Below, piece after piece: positions 42,320-52,991 of a stretch of DNA of 64,000 bases (position 1 is its first letter; each line of letters opens with the position of its first letter). The translations under genes were made by a program, and so were the position numbers. The DNA is from Taeniopygia guttata (lineage: Eukaryota; Chordata; Aves; Passeriformes; Estrildidae): the NCBI RefSeq assembly GCF_048771995.1, contig NC_133064.1:24345001-24409000 (forward strand). Reading direction: 5' to 3'. The notes below the pieces were generated by a model, which saw nothing but the letters and a program-made list of their open reading frames with translations, ran no database searches and was not told the DNA's origin.

Positions 42320-44754
42320 GGGCCACTAAAGCACTCAGCACTCCGAAACTGACCTGGAAGACTGACACCCCTGTCTGGGTTGATCAGTGGCCCCTGCCAG
42401 ATAACAAGCTGAGTGCCCTCAAGGAACTGGTAGCAGAACAACTGCAAAAGGGCCACATTAAGTCCACTAACAGCCCCTGGAACTCACCTATATTTGTGAT
42501 CCATAAGAAAACCTCTAACACCTGGCGACTGCTACGCGATCTCAGAAAAATCAATGCGGTGATCGAGAACATGGGCCTTCTCTAGCCTGGCCTGCCCAAC
42601 CTGTCCATGATCCCCAGAGACTGGCCTCTTATCATCATAGATCTGAAAGACTGTTTTTTCAACATCCCACTGCATCCAGATGATGCTCCTTGTTTTGCCT
42701 TCTCCGTCCCGAGTACAAACTTACAAGAACCGCTTCAAAGGTATCATTGGCTTTCCCTGCCACAAGGAATGAAAAACTTGCCTACTATCTGCCAATATTT
42801 TTTGGCCCGAGCACTGACTCCAGTCCGCCAGAAGTTCCCACAATCCGTTATCCTCCACTACATGGATGATCTGCTTATTGCAGCACCAACACAAGAACAG
42901 ATGAGAGAGACTTGTAGTTATGCTGTTGCTGAAATCAAAAAAGCTGGGCTGGTGATCTCTGAATCAAAAATACAGGAAACTGCCCCCTGGAAGTATTTAG
43001 GTTGGAAACTGACAGATCAGTCTATTTCCCCCCAAAAGATACAGATCCAAACCGATGTCCGCACTCTTCAGGACTTACAACAGATTTTAGGGGAAATTAA
43101 TTGGGTTAGGCCTGTCCTAGGAATAACTGCTGAAGAACTTGCTCCACTTTTTGATTTGTTAAAAGGGGACAATGAGCTCAGATCCCCCAGATCTCTCCCT
43201 CCAGAGGCTTGTAAGGCCCTAGAACACATCACTGATGCTCTGCAGAACAGGCAGGAACATCGTTATGTTCCTGGTCAACCCTTTTTCCTTGCAATCTTGG
43301 GGGAAAAGTTGAGGCTGTGTGGTCTCATCTTCCAATGGGACTCTTCTCTCAAAGATCAACTGTTAATAATTGAATGGGTTTTTATTTCCTACAGGTCACC
43401 AAAGACAATCCTCACACCTTTAGAAATGATGTCACAGATCATCATCAAAGGCAGAACAAGGCTTCTTTCAATAGCGGGCCGTGAGTTTGAAACTATTTAC
43501 CCGCCCATGAAGAAAACCTGTTTTGACTGGGCAATGCAAAAATTAGAGGACCTGCTGTATGCCTTGCTCGACTTCCCAGGCGCCTGCTCAATTCACTACC
43601 CAGCACACAAAATTATCAAAGCCAAATTATGTTACAAGGAAAAGCCCATGATCAGTGAAGAACCTCTCAACGCAATCGCTATCTTCACTGATGGGTCAGG
43701 GTGAACACACAATTCAGTTGTTACATGGCAAAATACAAATACTAAAACCTGGGAACGAGATGTCCAAAAAGTTGAAGGTTCTCCTCAAATTGTTGAATTG
43801 GCTGCAGTTGTAAGAGCATTTCAGCTCTTTCCGGAACCTTTCAACCTGATCACAGATTCGGCATATGTTGCTAATGTCATTAAGAGAATTGAGGGATCCG
43901 TTCTAAAGGATGTGAACAACAACGAGTTGTGTCTCTGGCTCAGCTGTTTATATCACATTTTATCACACAGGGCTAATCCCTACTTTATCTCTCATATAAG
44001 GGCTCACTCTGGTCTTCCAGGATTCATGGCAGGGGGAAATGCACGTGCTGATGCACTGGCATCAGCAGCGTCTGATGAGGAAGGTACAGCAGGCATTGAA
44101 AAATCCACCTCAGTGCTTGCTGCAACCACCTTGCCCAATACTATTGAACAGGCCAAATTGAGCCATGCATTTTTTCACCAAAACGCACAGGCCATCAAAC
44201 GAGACTTTCACATTTCCCTAGAACAAGCACAAAATATTGTACGAGCTTGCCCAAACTGTCAGCATGTGCAACCCCTCCCCCCTTCAGCAGCCACAAACCC
44301 GCGAGGGCTAGAGAGCCTACAGAAATGGCAGACAGATATCACTAAATATCCATCTTTTGGGAAATTTAAAAACATCCATTTCTCTATTGATACATTTTCA
44401 AATATAATTTTTGCCTCTGTACATACAGGGGAGACAGCCAAGCATGTTTGCCAGCATTTCTCACAAGCCTTCTCCTATTTAGGTGTTCCCCAAGAGAATA
44501 AAACTGATAATCGTCCCTCATATACCTCACAAGAATTAGCTACATTCCTGAATGACTGGGGTGTCTGCCATACATTTAGCATCCCTCACTCTCCCACGAG
44601 TCAGGGAATGGTAGAAAGAATACACCAAACCCTAAAACGCATTTTAAATCAACAGAAAGGAGGAGTAGATCAGGCTACACCTCAAAAGAGATTGAGTAAG
44701 GCTCTGTATGTTTACAATTTTCAAATAGCTCTACAGAAGAGCCTGACCCCCCCC
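42316..44754 (+). pseudogene. pol: ERV C polymerase: RT, RNase H, integrase core
   Basis: One frame throughout with two stops, TAG 42583-42585 and TGA 43702-43704. [44 protein letters not shown], catalytic LHYMDDLLI. RNase H: AIFTDGSG and, after the stop, DSAYVANV and the HIRAHSGLPGFMAGGNARADAL end. Integrase: HHCC (HAFFHQN...CPNC), WQTDITK, KTDNRPSYTS and GMVERIHQT, so the catalytic Asp-Asp-Glu residues are present. A reversed solo LTR cuts it at 44755; the rest is at 50538-50805. Confidence 0.9.
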
Positions 44755-44814
44755 TGTAAAGATGTTTATTTGGGTTTTCCACGGACGGATACAAGCGAGA
44801 TCTCTGTTGGTTGC

Positions 44815-45210
44815 TGTTGCAGCATTTTTGAGAGAAAGAGGGCATGAATTGTGAAAGTTGAGCTACTCCAGGCTAGGCCTCAGATTGAGGCCTGGTGGGG
44901 CCTTCAAAGCCTCTGACGCAGTTAGAAATTCAGGGCTTGTGGCGCAGATAGAAAATAGTCTTAAGGTATTGTGGGGACCACCGGGTGTGAAGTAGTATAG
45001 GTTTTATGGTGTACAGTGTAGGCCGTTTTAAGGAAAAGGTAAACAATGTTAGCCTACCAATCAGAGTGTCTTTGTTTCTGTAAACTATGTAGAAGCTTAT
45101 ATAAACTACCGCCTGATTTTGAATAAACGGAGAACGTTGCATTAATCATATTGATTGGATGTGCGTTTGTCTTGTCCAGTTTCCCGTTTTCCTGAGGTTC
45201 CCTGGCTTTA
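44815..45210 (+). mobile_element. 5' LTR of ERV B
   Basis: 396 bp, from TGTTGCAGCA to CCCTGGCTTTA, so it ends in TA rather than CA. TATATAA is at 45098-45104 and AATAAA at 45122-45127. Confidence 0.93.
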
Positions 45211-45212
45211 AG

Positions 45213-45230
45213 TGGCGCCCGCACAGGGAC
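45213..45230 (+). other. Primer binding site of ERV B (tRNA-Lys3)
   Basis: TGGCGCCCGCACAGGGAC matches the tRNA-Lys3 primer site except for one base, two bases after the LTR. Confidence 0.88.
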
Positions 45231-45639
45231 TCAGGAGGCTCCGAAAAGGCTGCCAAATTACTTTTAGAGTAACGGGCAGTCGGGTTTGAGTCGCGCGACA
45301 GAAATTCAGGTCCAAATCGCCTCATGGTGACGGGACCGGGATCCCAAATTCACTTTTTGTGAACGGGGATCAAGTGGGACGGAGCAGAAGTCTCCAAACT
45401 CTGAATTGGGCCATTCCCAACGGGAGGAAAAAGACTCTTCGCATTGTTGTTTGTTTGCGAGAGTCCGTGGAGCAGTGGGAAGACCTCGGCGTTCACAAGA
45501 GACCCGAACGGCGGGGGTGGACGTGGCCGAGGCCGGGAAGCTGGAGCGGGGTGCTGCCTTGCCGAAGAAAAGCGAGAGCGGAGCAGCCCGCGGAGGTTGA
45601 GGTAAGCCGCGGAGACAGAGAGAGGGTGAAAGGTTCACC
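45231..45639 (+). other. ERV B leader
   Basis: Untranslated; a splice donor GAG|GTAAGC lies near 45601/45602. Overlapping small frames (45359-45724, 45406-45600) look like chance. Confidence 0.6.
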
Positions 45640-47667
45640 ATGGATGGAGATTTACAGGCTTCAGTGCGGCTGCTCTTTCATATTCTCTCAAAGAGAGCTG
45701 AAAAAGTTAAAGAAGCCGATTTAGAACAGTTGGTCCTTTGGGCAAGAAGCAAAGGCAAGCTGCAAAAACCTTCCCTGATTTTTAGTGAAACCGAATGGCA
45801 AGAGCTGGGGCAGCTGCTTTGGGATGCGGTCATAGAGGGCAAAAAGGACAAGAAAACACTATTAGAACTTGGAGGTGTTTGGAAGAAAGTTTTACATACC
45901 TTACAGAGCATGGCCGTGGAGAAAAAGGCAGCGGAAGCTGCGATTCAAGCATTTGAGCAGTCCACATCAGAACAGATAGAAGTTCGGAAGCCATCTCGGG
46001 TTGAAAAATTTTTTAATGTTTGTAATATGCGGCCAGTGCGGGGGCAGAAAGCTCCAGTCAGCCCCTCTGTCAGGGATGTTGTCGCTCGTTTGGAGGGAGG
46101 CGCGGAGCCGGGCGGCGCGGGGCCGGCCGGCGCGAGACAGAGCGGGAATGCGGCTGCGCCCGGAACGGAAGTGTGCTCGCGAGCGGCGGATGTTAACAGC
46201 TCAGCGGTTCCGCGAAATGTGGCAGACCAGGAAGAGACCCTCCCGGGTCCCTCGGGAGGCGGGGAGACACCTGAGGAGGCAGGCGGAGTTGGTGACGAAA
46301 CAGGGCTGAGTCAGGAGGAGGAAACCGGGGGCGGAGATCAAGGCAGAGACCAGGGCGGAGACGGGAGCGAGGCGGCGCCGGCCCCGCGCCCCCCCGCAGC
46401 GGCAGCGGCGGCGGCTGCCACCGGTACGTGCAAACGCAGAGGAGCGGCTCGCCGATACCCGCCGGCGGCGGCGGCCGCGGCCAGCAGCCTGGCGCGGCTT
46501 AGAGGGGCTGGGCACCCCAATGCTAGCGGAATGGCAGAAGTAGCCACCCAGACAACACCAGAGCAGAACCCTGAAAATGCCAGTTCTCACTCCACCACGG
46601 TAGCGCTGCGCTGCCCTCTCCCACCGAGCTCAGATTCTGATGACTCAGAACCAGACCTCTCTGTTGTCAATTGCAGCAGGGACACGCGATCACAGAACAA
46701 GATACAAAGACCAAATATGTTACAGAAAGAAATAGCCCGCCTTGCCACCCTCTCAAATCGTCAGGCTCCACCAGTGGAACCTTCCACTGGCCAGCAATTG
46801 GCATCACCAGCAGTTTTAAAAAATCCCTTGCAGTCCCGATGGGCGTCAGTTGTGAAAGATGCTCTTTTAGACGGTGACTGGAAAGCTGCCAGCTCCCTGG
46901 CTTGTCCTGTTATAGTGTCTAATGGGAATGCCATCTGGGAGCCCCATGACTGGAAAATCCTACAATCAGCTAAGCAGACAGTCACCGCTTATGGGATCAG
47001 ATCAGAAGCAGCCAGGAACATCATTCAGTATATATTCACAGCAGATGTGCTTTGTCCTGGTGATTCATCTAACATTGCATCCCTGCTTCTGACACCTTCT
47101 CAATTCCTCATGTTTGAAAGGGAATGGAAGCGGTTGGCAATTGAAGAGGCCAACAAACACACAGATGTGGGAGACCCCTTTTTTGGAGTCCAGCCAGATA
47201 TGCTGACTGGGCGAGGACCATATGCAACCAATCAGGTGCAACTTACCTTTCCTGTTGAAATACATAAATTGTCACAGCAATTGGCCCATCAAGCTTTGCT
47301 TTTGGTACCAGACAAGAAAAAGTCAGCATCCTATGCCACCATAAAGCAAGGAGCCACTGAACCATTTGGACAATTTATTGATAGGCTGTCAGCTGCTTTA
47401 AAGGATGCACCTGACGTGCCACCAGACGTTCAGGAACATTTATTCCGATCCCTTGCTTTTGAGAATGCTAACCTACCCACCAGAACCATCCTAGCCACCC
47501 TTCCTCAGGGCTGTCCAGTCGATGAGATGCTTGTCAGAGCCACACACGCAGAACAGAGCAACCAAGCTGCGGCATTCACCGCAACCATCCAGGACGCAAT
47601 TCAACAACAAGGACACATCATTGCAGCTGCTTTATCAAGCAACAACACAAGGAGACAAAAGACGTAA
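45640..47667 (+). CDS. gag: ERV B Gag, matrix and capsid, 675 residues
   Basis: The ATG at 45640 sits in a strong Kozak context (CACCATGG). Residue 2 is Asp, so no myristoylation signal; the matrix (1-110) is Lys/Leu-rich and helical. Residues about 150-330 are Ala/Gly/Pro-rich. Capsid spans about 395-640, with RWASVVKDALLDGDWKAAS, a LLTPSQFLMFEREWKR block and the major homology region (about 568-587: IKQGATEPFGQFIDRLSAAL). The frame ends at TAA right after RRQKT, before any zinc knuckle; a decayed knuckle follows in another frame. It could form a particle core but has lost its RNA-binding domain. The family is class II; the exact genus is uncertain. Confidence 0.85.
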   Translation: MDGDLQASVRLLFHILSKRAEKVKEADLEQLVLWARSKGKLQKPSLIFSETEWQELGQLLWDAVIEGKKDKKTLLELGGVWKKVLHTLQSMAVEKKAAEAAIQAFEQSTSEQIEVRKPSRVEKFFNVCNMRPVRGQKAPVSPSVRDVVARLEGGAEPGGAGPAGARQSGNAAAPGTEVCSRAADVNSSAVPRNVADQEETLPGPSGGGETPEEAGGVGDETGLSQEEETGGGDQGRDQGGDGSEAAPAPRPPAAAAAAAATGTCKRRGAARRYPPAAAAAASSLARLRGAGHPNASGMAEVATQTTPEQNPENASSHSTTVALRCPLPPSSDSDDSEPDLSVVNCSRDTRSQNKIQRPNMLQKEIARLATLSNRQAPPVEPSTGQQLASPAVLKNPLQSRWASVVKDALLDGDWKAASSLACPVIVSNGNAIWEPHDWKILQSAKQTVTAYGIRSEAARNIIQYIFTADVLCPGDSSNIASLLLTPSQFLMFEREWKRLAIEEANKHTDVGDPFFGVQPDMLTGRGPYATNQVQLTFPVEIHKLSQQLAHQALLLVPDKKKSASYATIKQGATEPFGQFIDRLSAALKDAPDVPPDVQEHLFRSLAFENANLPTRTILATLPQGCPVDEMLVRATHAEQSNQAAAFTATIQDAIQQQGHIIAAALSSNNTRRQKT

Positions 47668-47760
47668 TGAAAAAGTATAGCAATACTGAGTGTTTTCCAT
47701 GATGCCAAGAGGGATGGACATTATGCAAATCAAAGTTATTTCAAATACAATGTGGATGAA
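47668..47760 (+). pseudogene. ERV B decayed nucleocapsid
   Basis: In the frame one base over from gag, the sequence after gag reads KKYSNTECFP, a stop, then CQEGWTLCKSK. This keeps the Cys spacing of a zinc knuckle roughly but has Trp for the His and a TGA inside. It suggests that nucleocapsid was lost by a frameshift plus point changes. Short and degenerate, so tentative. Confidence 0.4.
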
Positions 47761-48860
47761 AATTACTGTAAAAAAAAAAAAAAAAGATAGACATGTTAAT
47801 AATGATTTAATTGCTAAAAATGTCTTTGAAAACAAAGATTTGAGAAAAGTCAGTCAGATGGAATGTTGGCATTGAGTTCACAATTTCTGTTTTTGAGTTT
47901 TTATAGATAATAAGATAAATAATAATTGTCAAGTTTTTATAGGTAATGATAAGTAATGATTGTTACTAATGTTATATGAATGCTTTGAAAAGATTGTTTT
48001 AAACTATTTTAAACATTTCTTGTTAATAGGTTGATCATATAATGTAAGTTGTCTGATTTTTGTGATAAGAATTATTATTAAGATGTTAAGATATTGAGGT
48101 GTTGTTTTAATATTTACAGTCAGTTTTCATATGTTTTATGGGTTTTTTTTTAAGTGATTGATTGTAAGATGTGTTTTTCAGGATCCTGTGTGTTTGATTT
48201 TTTAACTACTCATGTGTTTTCTTTATTCAATTTTCTATGCAGCTGCAGTTCATCTTCTTTTAAAAATTTATACTCCAAGTTCTGGTTCAAGATTTCAGAC
48301 TTCAAATTTTCAGATTTTTGAAGAAAAGGCTTGTTGTATTTAGAGAATTTTTGTTTTAAGAAGAAATTTTAGACAGGTTCAATCATTTGATGTTTTGATA
48401 AATTGTTAATAATAAGGTTTTTCACTTATAACTGTTATTTTTAAGACTTTTGCTTTAAACATATCCTCCAATTAGAGTTTGAGCTCTGGCCAGGCTCTGT
48501 CTCTACGTGGATGGTGTGATTGATCCAGGTGTTTTCTGCATCAAAAAAGTATTCAAGTCCTTTTGGCTTGACAATTTGACCATACAGGACAGCTGAGCCT
48601 CAAAGGGAGTTTGGAAAAACATGATCCGGACATGTTTTATCCAAATCTCTGTTGTTTTAAGGTTTTTCAGCTGCTGCAGACTCTGGGATGACAATTTGAT
48701 AGTGTAGCACTTGGTAACTGTGATTTTATATGTAATATTGATTGTGTATTATTTGATTGATTTTTATTTGTTGTTAGTTTCTTTACTATATGCATTGTTT
48801 TGTTCTTAATGTTTTTCATGTTTATAACAAAGATGTTGATATTTCCATTTCTTCATGCAA
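47761..48860 (+). other. ERV B internal AT-rich region, no intact gene
   Basis: About 1.1 kb, very T- and A-rich, many stops in all frames and no recognisable protease or RT motif. This is where pro-pol should be, so most of it is deleted or replaced. Confidence 0.6.
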
Positions 48861-48980
48861 GTTTTAGGGAACAGAATTGAGAGAGGACCCTCCAGTCCCG
48901 GTGGGGGTGTTCGGTTTGTTTGTATTTTAACAGGTGCAGAATCTAAATGGATTTCAGTGAAGAATGTGGAACTTATCAAT
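48861..48980 (+). pseudogene. ERV B integrase C-terminal remnant
   Basis: The frame encodes ERGPSSPGGGVRFVCILTG followed by an SKWISVKNVELI-like block, matching the W-G-x-G-x-x-CV...G-x-x-W-(I/V)-P pattern of the class II integrase C-terminal domain (compare 14935-15170 and 50538-50805). Several key residues are changed. It marks the end of a vanished pol. Confidence 0.5.
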
Positions 48981-49683
48981 TGCAAGAGGGCACTGATCTC
49001 TCCACAAGTGGATCAGAGGATGCACAGCAAAAGTGGATTGTGCAAAGATTTGTGTTTCACCCACAGAAGATCGTGGGCTTTGAGGTTTTTTTTATAAGTG
49101 TGTTTTTAATGATGTTATAGAATTTTTTTTGCTAAGTTTTAATAAGTTTTAGTAATGCCTGTGATTTTTCTGTTCATCTTGCCATTGTCTTTCAATGGCA
49201 AAAGAAAAAGAGGGAGGTCCCAACGTGGATCAGCAGAAATTCTACTTGAGTGAGTGTTTTTACCCATCCAACCAAGAAGTCGTGTGATGGACAGGACAGA
49301 TGCTCTCGCTGCATTGATACGAAAAGGCAGAAACAGAATTTTAAAAATAGATGAAAAAGATATCAACCCGCAGTGATAACAACGTGAACAACAACAGTTT
49401 GCCTGGAACATCCCTGATGAATCCAGTTCTGATGAAAATTAATTTTGTAGAGTACAGAAAAATAAGTTGAAATATCATAAGAGTGAAGTTAGATTTATCA
49501 GAAGTTATTTTATTAGAAGTTATAGTTTATGTTTAAAATTAAGATTGTTTCTTTCATGTTAGCTGGGTCAAAGGGTATTGCACTTTTTTTTATCTTTATA
49601 GTTATTTAAATTGTTATACCGTGTTTTTTACAGTGTGTGCAAAAATTAGTTCATTGCACCTTCACTCCAGCCTGAGTAGCTCA
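48981..49683 (+). other. ERV B region between integrase remnant and 3' LTR
   Basis: Contains only short frames, including ones at about 49196-49288 and 49286-49375; the second encodes a basic RKGRNRILK stretch. They could be remnants of an env leader or of an accessory exon, but nothing is conserved enough to say. No full env. Confidence 0.3.
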
Positions 49684-49698
49684 AAAGAAAAAGAGGGA
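49684..49698 (+). other. Polypurine tract of ERV B
   Basis: AAAGAAAAAGAGGGAA-type purine run two bases before the 3' LTR TG at 49701. Confidence 0.8.
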
Positions 49699-49700
49699 AT

Positions 49701-50096
49701 TGTTGCAGCATTTTTGAGAGAAAGAGGGCATGAATTGTGAAAGTTGAGCTACTCCAGGCTAGGCCTCAGATTGAGGCCTGGTGTGGCCTTCAAAGCCTCT
49801 GACGCAGTTAGAAATTCAGGGCTTGTGGCGCAGATAGAAAATAGTCTTAAGGTATTGTGGGGACCACCGGGTGTGAACTAGTATAGGTTTTATGGTGTAC
49901 AGTGTAGGCCGTTTTAAGGAAAAGGTAAACAATGTTAGCCTACCAATCAGAGTGTCTTTGTTTCTGTAAACTATGTAGAAGCTTATATAAACTACCGCCT
50001 GATTTTGAATAAACGGAGAACGTTGCATTAATCATATTGATTGGATGTGCGTTTGTCTTGTCCAGTTTCCCGTTTTCCTGAGGTTCCCTGGCTTTA
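49701..50096 (+). mobile_element. 3' LTR of ERV B
   Basis: 396 bp with two differences from 44815-45210; the same TG...TA ends. Confidence 0.93.
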
Positions 50097-50537
50097 GGTT
50101 GCTCTTGGGGGATGAGGTTTATTCAGGATGCAGAAAGGCTCTGCCTTGTGCTGTGTAGCAGCACGTGGCAGGGCCTGAGGTGATGGGGAAGGGGAGAGAC
50201 AAAGAGGGGAGCAGGGACTCCTGGAGGAAGTTCCAGGAGGAGAGGGGAAGATCCAAGAGAGCATCCAGCCCCCCGGAGACCCCTTATCAATGGGGGCTCC
50301 AAGGTGGGCTGGAACAGGACCTGGGCCAATGGGGTCACAGACACTTGATGGTTCAGGGGAGGGTTACAGGTGTGGGGTGAACCATACATTCTGGGGGGTG
50401 AGATGGAACAGTCCATTTGACTTTTGGACCCCTCTGCAGGTGAGGGTTATTGTCCAGCCAGTAGGGGGCGTTATATTCGTCCTGGCTGTACTATTGTGGT
50501 TCTCGATCATATTTATCTACCCTTCCCAACACCCCCC

Positions 50538-50805
50538 CATTTATAGACACTTTCTGAACAACAAAAAAGCAAAAATTAAGGAACACCCCCCAGTTTTAAT
50601 AAAAAACTTAGACTCAGGGCAAATAGAAGGGCCATACAACCTTATAACGTGGGGAAAAGGTTTTGCTTGTGTTTCTACAGGTCAAGGACTCAAGTGGGTC
50701 CCAGGAAAGAATGTGAAGCCTTACCATGCACCAAAATCTGCTGGCACCCCCACACCAGACAGTACTTCTGCAAGTACAAGCCAAGAAGCCAGCACCCAGA
50801 CCTGA
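50538..50805 (+). pseudogene. ERV C integrase C-terminal domain
   Basis: Continuation of integrase after the solo LTR: a basic linker, IEGPYNLITWGKGFACVSTG, then a LKWVPGKNVKPYH-like end and a Ser/Thr-rich tail to a stop at 50803-50805. The frame is open. It is the SH3-like DNA-binding domain. Confidence 0.88.
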
Positions 50806-50829
50806 ACTACGCTGCGTCATCAAGAGAAA

Positions 50830-51296
50830 ATGACCTGCCAGAAACAGCTCGAGAGAAAAATGGACTTTTATCATTTATATGCGTGCATGTTGCTTTTGTT
50901 CTTCTGTTTCAGTTTTTGTATTGAAGTTTCACTTGTAATTCAACCAAAGACAAATGCCTGGGTAGCTTTCGCCAAGCCTTCAAGCTCTAAGACCACCTAT
51001 ATATCTAACACAAACCCTAACAAACCTTTTTCAACCCGTTTAATTATAAGATCTTTTCCAGAAAATTTTGACAATGCCTCCCCTACTATAATCAGTGATT
51101 TGATAACAATTAACCCATCTCAGCTACACGGTTTTTTTAATGGTTTGAGCCTTGCACCTTAGCTAAAGGAACTCTGTAAAATAAGCTTGATTGTTCCAGT
51201 AGTAATAAGTATAGTTTTAGTAGCAATACCCTGTACACCTTCAAGTGTGCAGAAAATAGTTGTTAAGTCAATATTTAGTATTTCAAATGGTTCCGT
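50830..51296 (+). pseudogene. ERV C env remnant, internally deleted
   Basis: An ATG at 50830 opens 110 codons with a strong signal segment (CMLLLFFCFSFCIE) and the start of a surface subunit (NAWVAFAKPSS...), ending at a stop at 51160-51162. Then a hydrophobic LIVPVVISIVLVAIPC stretch (about 51190-51236) and a short tail look like the end of a transmembrane subunit. Most of env between them is missing. Confidence 0.6.
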
Positions 51297-51310
51297 GAAA
51301 ACAGGGGAGA
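51297..51310 (+). other. Polypurine tract of ERV C
   Basis: GAAAACAGGGGAGA directly before the 3' LTR; one C interrupts the purines. Confidence 0.75.
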
Positions 51311-51810
51311 TGTTGGGAAGGATAGATAAATATGATTAAGAACCACAATAGTACAGCCAGGATGAATATAACGCCCCGTACTGGCTGGACAATAACCCTC
51401 ACCTACAGAGGGATCCAAAGGTCAAATGGACTGTTCCATCTCACCCCTCAGAATGTATGGTTCACCCCACACCTGTAACCCTCCCCTGAACCATCAAGTG
51501 TCTGTGACCCCATTGGCCCAGGTCCTGTTCCAGCCCACCTTGGAGCCCCCATTGATAAGGGGTCTCCGGGGTCCAGACGCTCTCTTGGATCTTCCCCTCT
51601 CCTCCTGGAATTTCCTCCTGGAGTCCCTGCTCTCCCCTTTGTCTCTCCCCTCTCCCATCACCTCAGGCCCAGCCACGTGCTGTGTCTAGCAGCTCGAGGC
51701 AGGGCCTTTCTGCATCCCGAATAAACCTCATTCCCCAAGAGCAACCAACAGAGATCTCTCGCCTGTATCCACCCAAACCGTCTGTGGAACCCCCTTAAAA
51801 CGTCTTTACA
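51311..51810 (+). mobile_element. 3' LTR of ERV C
   Basis: 500 bp, partner of 38161-38661 with roughly 2 percent differences by eye. Followed by repeat CTTTTG. Confidence 0.92.
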
Positions 51811-51816
51811 CTTTTG

Positions 51817-52991
51817 CAAGGCCCGGCTTATGCCCCCACGCTGCACTCCCCTACTTGCTGGAGATGGCCCATGCCACGCATGCACTGCCTTTCCCCTTAA
51901 AGCAGCAGCGGTGTGCCTTTCCCCTTAAAGCAGCATCACCTGGCATCCCCTCTTCTCTCCCTGAAATGTTCTTTTAAAAGCCACGCTTATCAGGGAAACT
52001 AAACCAAGATCTCATGCCCTGCAACTGTTTTTCACTGCTTCACTCACACCTACACACACCTCCGGCGGGCAGTTGTATACCACTTTAAATTAACAGGGTC
52101 TATGCCTTTAATAATGTTCAGCTCTTTATTAACAGCTCGGCAGGGGGGCTCGACAAGGAGCTCGCCCCTGCTGTTGTAGGTTCTCCGGTAGCCAAAGGGT
52201 GAGGAGGCGTGCAGAGTGGCACCCCAGTAGCTGGAGGTGAAGAGGTGTGAAGTCTGTATCTGAAGTCCCATCAGACCGTCCTCTCTCCTTTCCTCCCGGC
52301 ACACTGGTAACCGAAGGGTGAAGGGATGTGCAGGGCCTGCTGCTGAAGTCCAGCAGCAGCTATCCCTCTCCTTCCCTCCTGGTAACACCAGGAAATGTGT
52401 TCCTTTGAGCTTGCTTCCCACAGCCCAGTCCACTTTGGTACTCTGCAGGTTATGGTGACAGGTTAAACACAGACTAGAGATGTGGTTCCCTTTTCTATAA
52501 CCCGCACACCCATCCAGCCCCCTTCACTGTGCCCAGCCTTTCATTTTAGGGGTGTTTTTCATCCCCAAAACCCCCTCCCATGATTCCACTGGATTATTTT
52601 GCATCCAGGTCCTAGTGTGAGTGGGGTTGTAGGTGATTCCCAGGAGCAATTAGCTAATTAACATTTCAATGTCAGTACTTAGCCCAAGCCAAGTGTCCCA
52701 GCCAGGCTGTTTTGTTCATAACACTGCTACTGTCGTCAGTCGCAATGGACTGTGGCCTGCCCCCCACAGTGTACAGCTGAGGCACAGAGTCCCTCCGGGG
52801 GACTCTGCTCCCCAACCAGACCAACGGGTGAGCAGAGTCAGTCCCTTAGTGGTCGCCAGATGAAATGATATGTGGAACAGACTCCACAACCTGATGTAGT
52901 TATGAAGTGGTTATGTATTGTCAGTGCCCAGCACAAGCGAGATAGCTCTCATGAAAACTTGTGCCTCTAGCCCTGGTGTGAGCTACATCTT
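51817..52991. other. Unassigned region right of provirus C
   Basis: Continues the sequence left of 38155. No credible gene. It contains a short direct repeat (CTTTCCCCTTAAAGCAGCA, twice near 51890-51935), and two similar blocks around 52190-52235 and 52300-52345. It may be old LTR or host intergenic DNA. Confidence 0.5.

Larger units (their letters stand above)
44815..50096 (+). mobile_element. ERV B: young defective gag-bearing provirus
   Basis: 5.28 kb, flanked by perfect repeats GGTTGC (44809-44814, 50097-50102). LTRs of 396 bp differ at two positions by eye. It has a Lys3-type primer site, a 675-codon gag and a polypurine tract, but between gag and the 3' LTR only decayed remnants. It is a non-autonomous element that must have been mobilised by another virus's enzymes. 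Confidence 0.92.
44755..50531 (-). mobile_element. Solo LTR of the C family, antisense, split by ERV B
   Basis: Two parts, 44755-44814 and 50097-50531, together about 490 bp, reading TGTAAAG to CCCAACA on the plus strand. The target site lies in C runs, consistent with 6-bp repeats CCCCCC (44749-44754, 50532-50537). It is inserted in the integrase of provirus C and belongs to the same LTR family as C, in reverse. ERV B lies inside with its own repeats GGTTGC. Confidence 0.88.
38161..51810 (+). mobile_element. ERV C: betaretrovirus-like provirus with nested insertions
   Basis: Flanked by perfect repeats CTTTTG (38155-38160, 51811-51816). It has LTRs of 501 and 500 bp, a Lys-type primer site, gag, pro, pol and a deleted env, with a polypurine tract (51297-51310). 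Integrase is split by a reversed solo LTR (44755-50531) that itself holds ERV B. Without those insertions the element is about 7.9 kb. Confidence 0.92.

Noticed and set aside
45359-45724. A 121-codon plus frame before ERV B gag
   Set aside because: Leader sequence overlapping the real gag start in another frame; the gag ATG at 45640 has the strong context and the conserved product.
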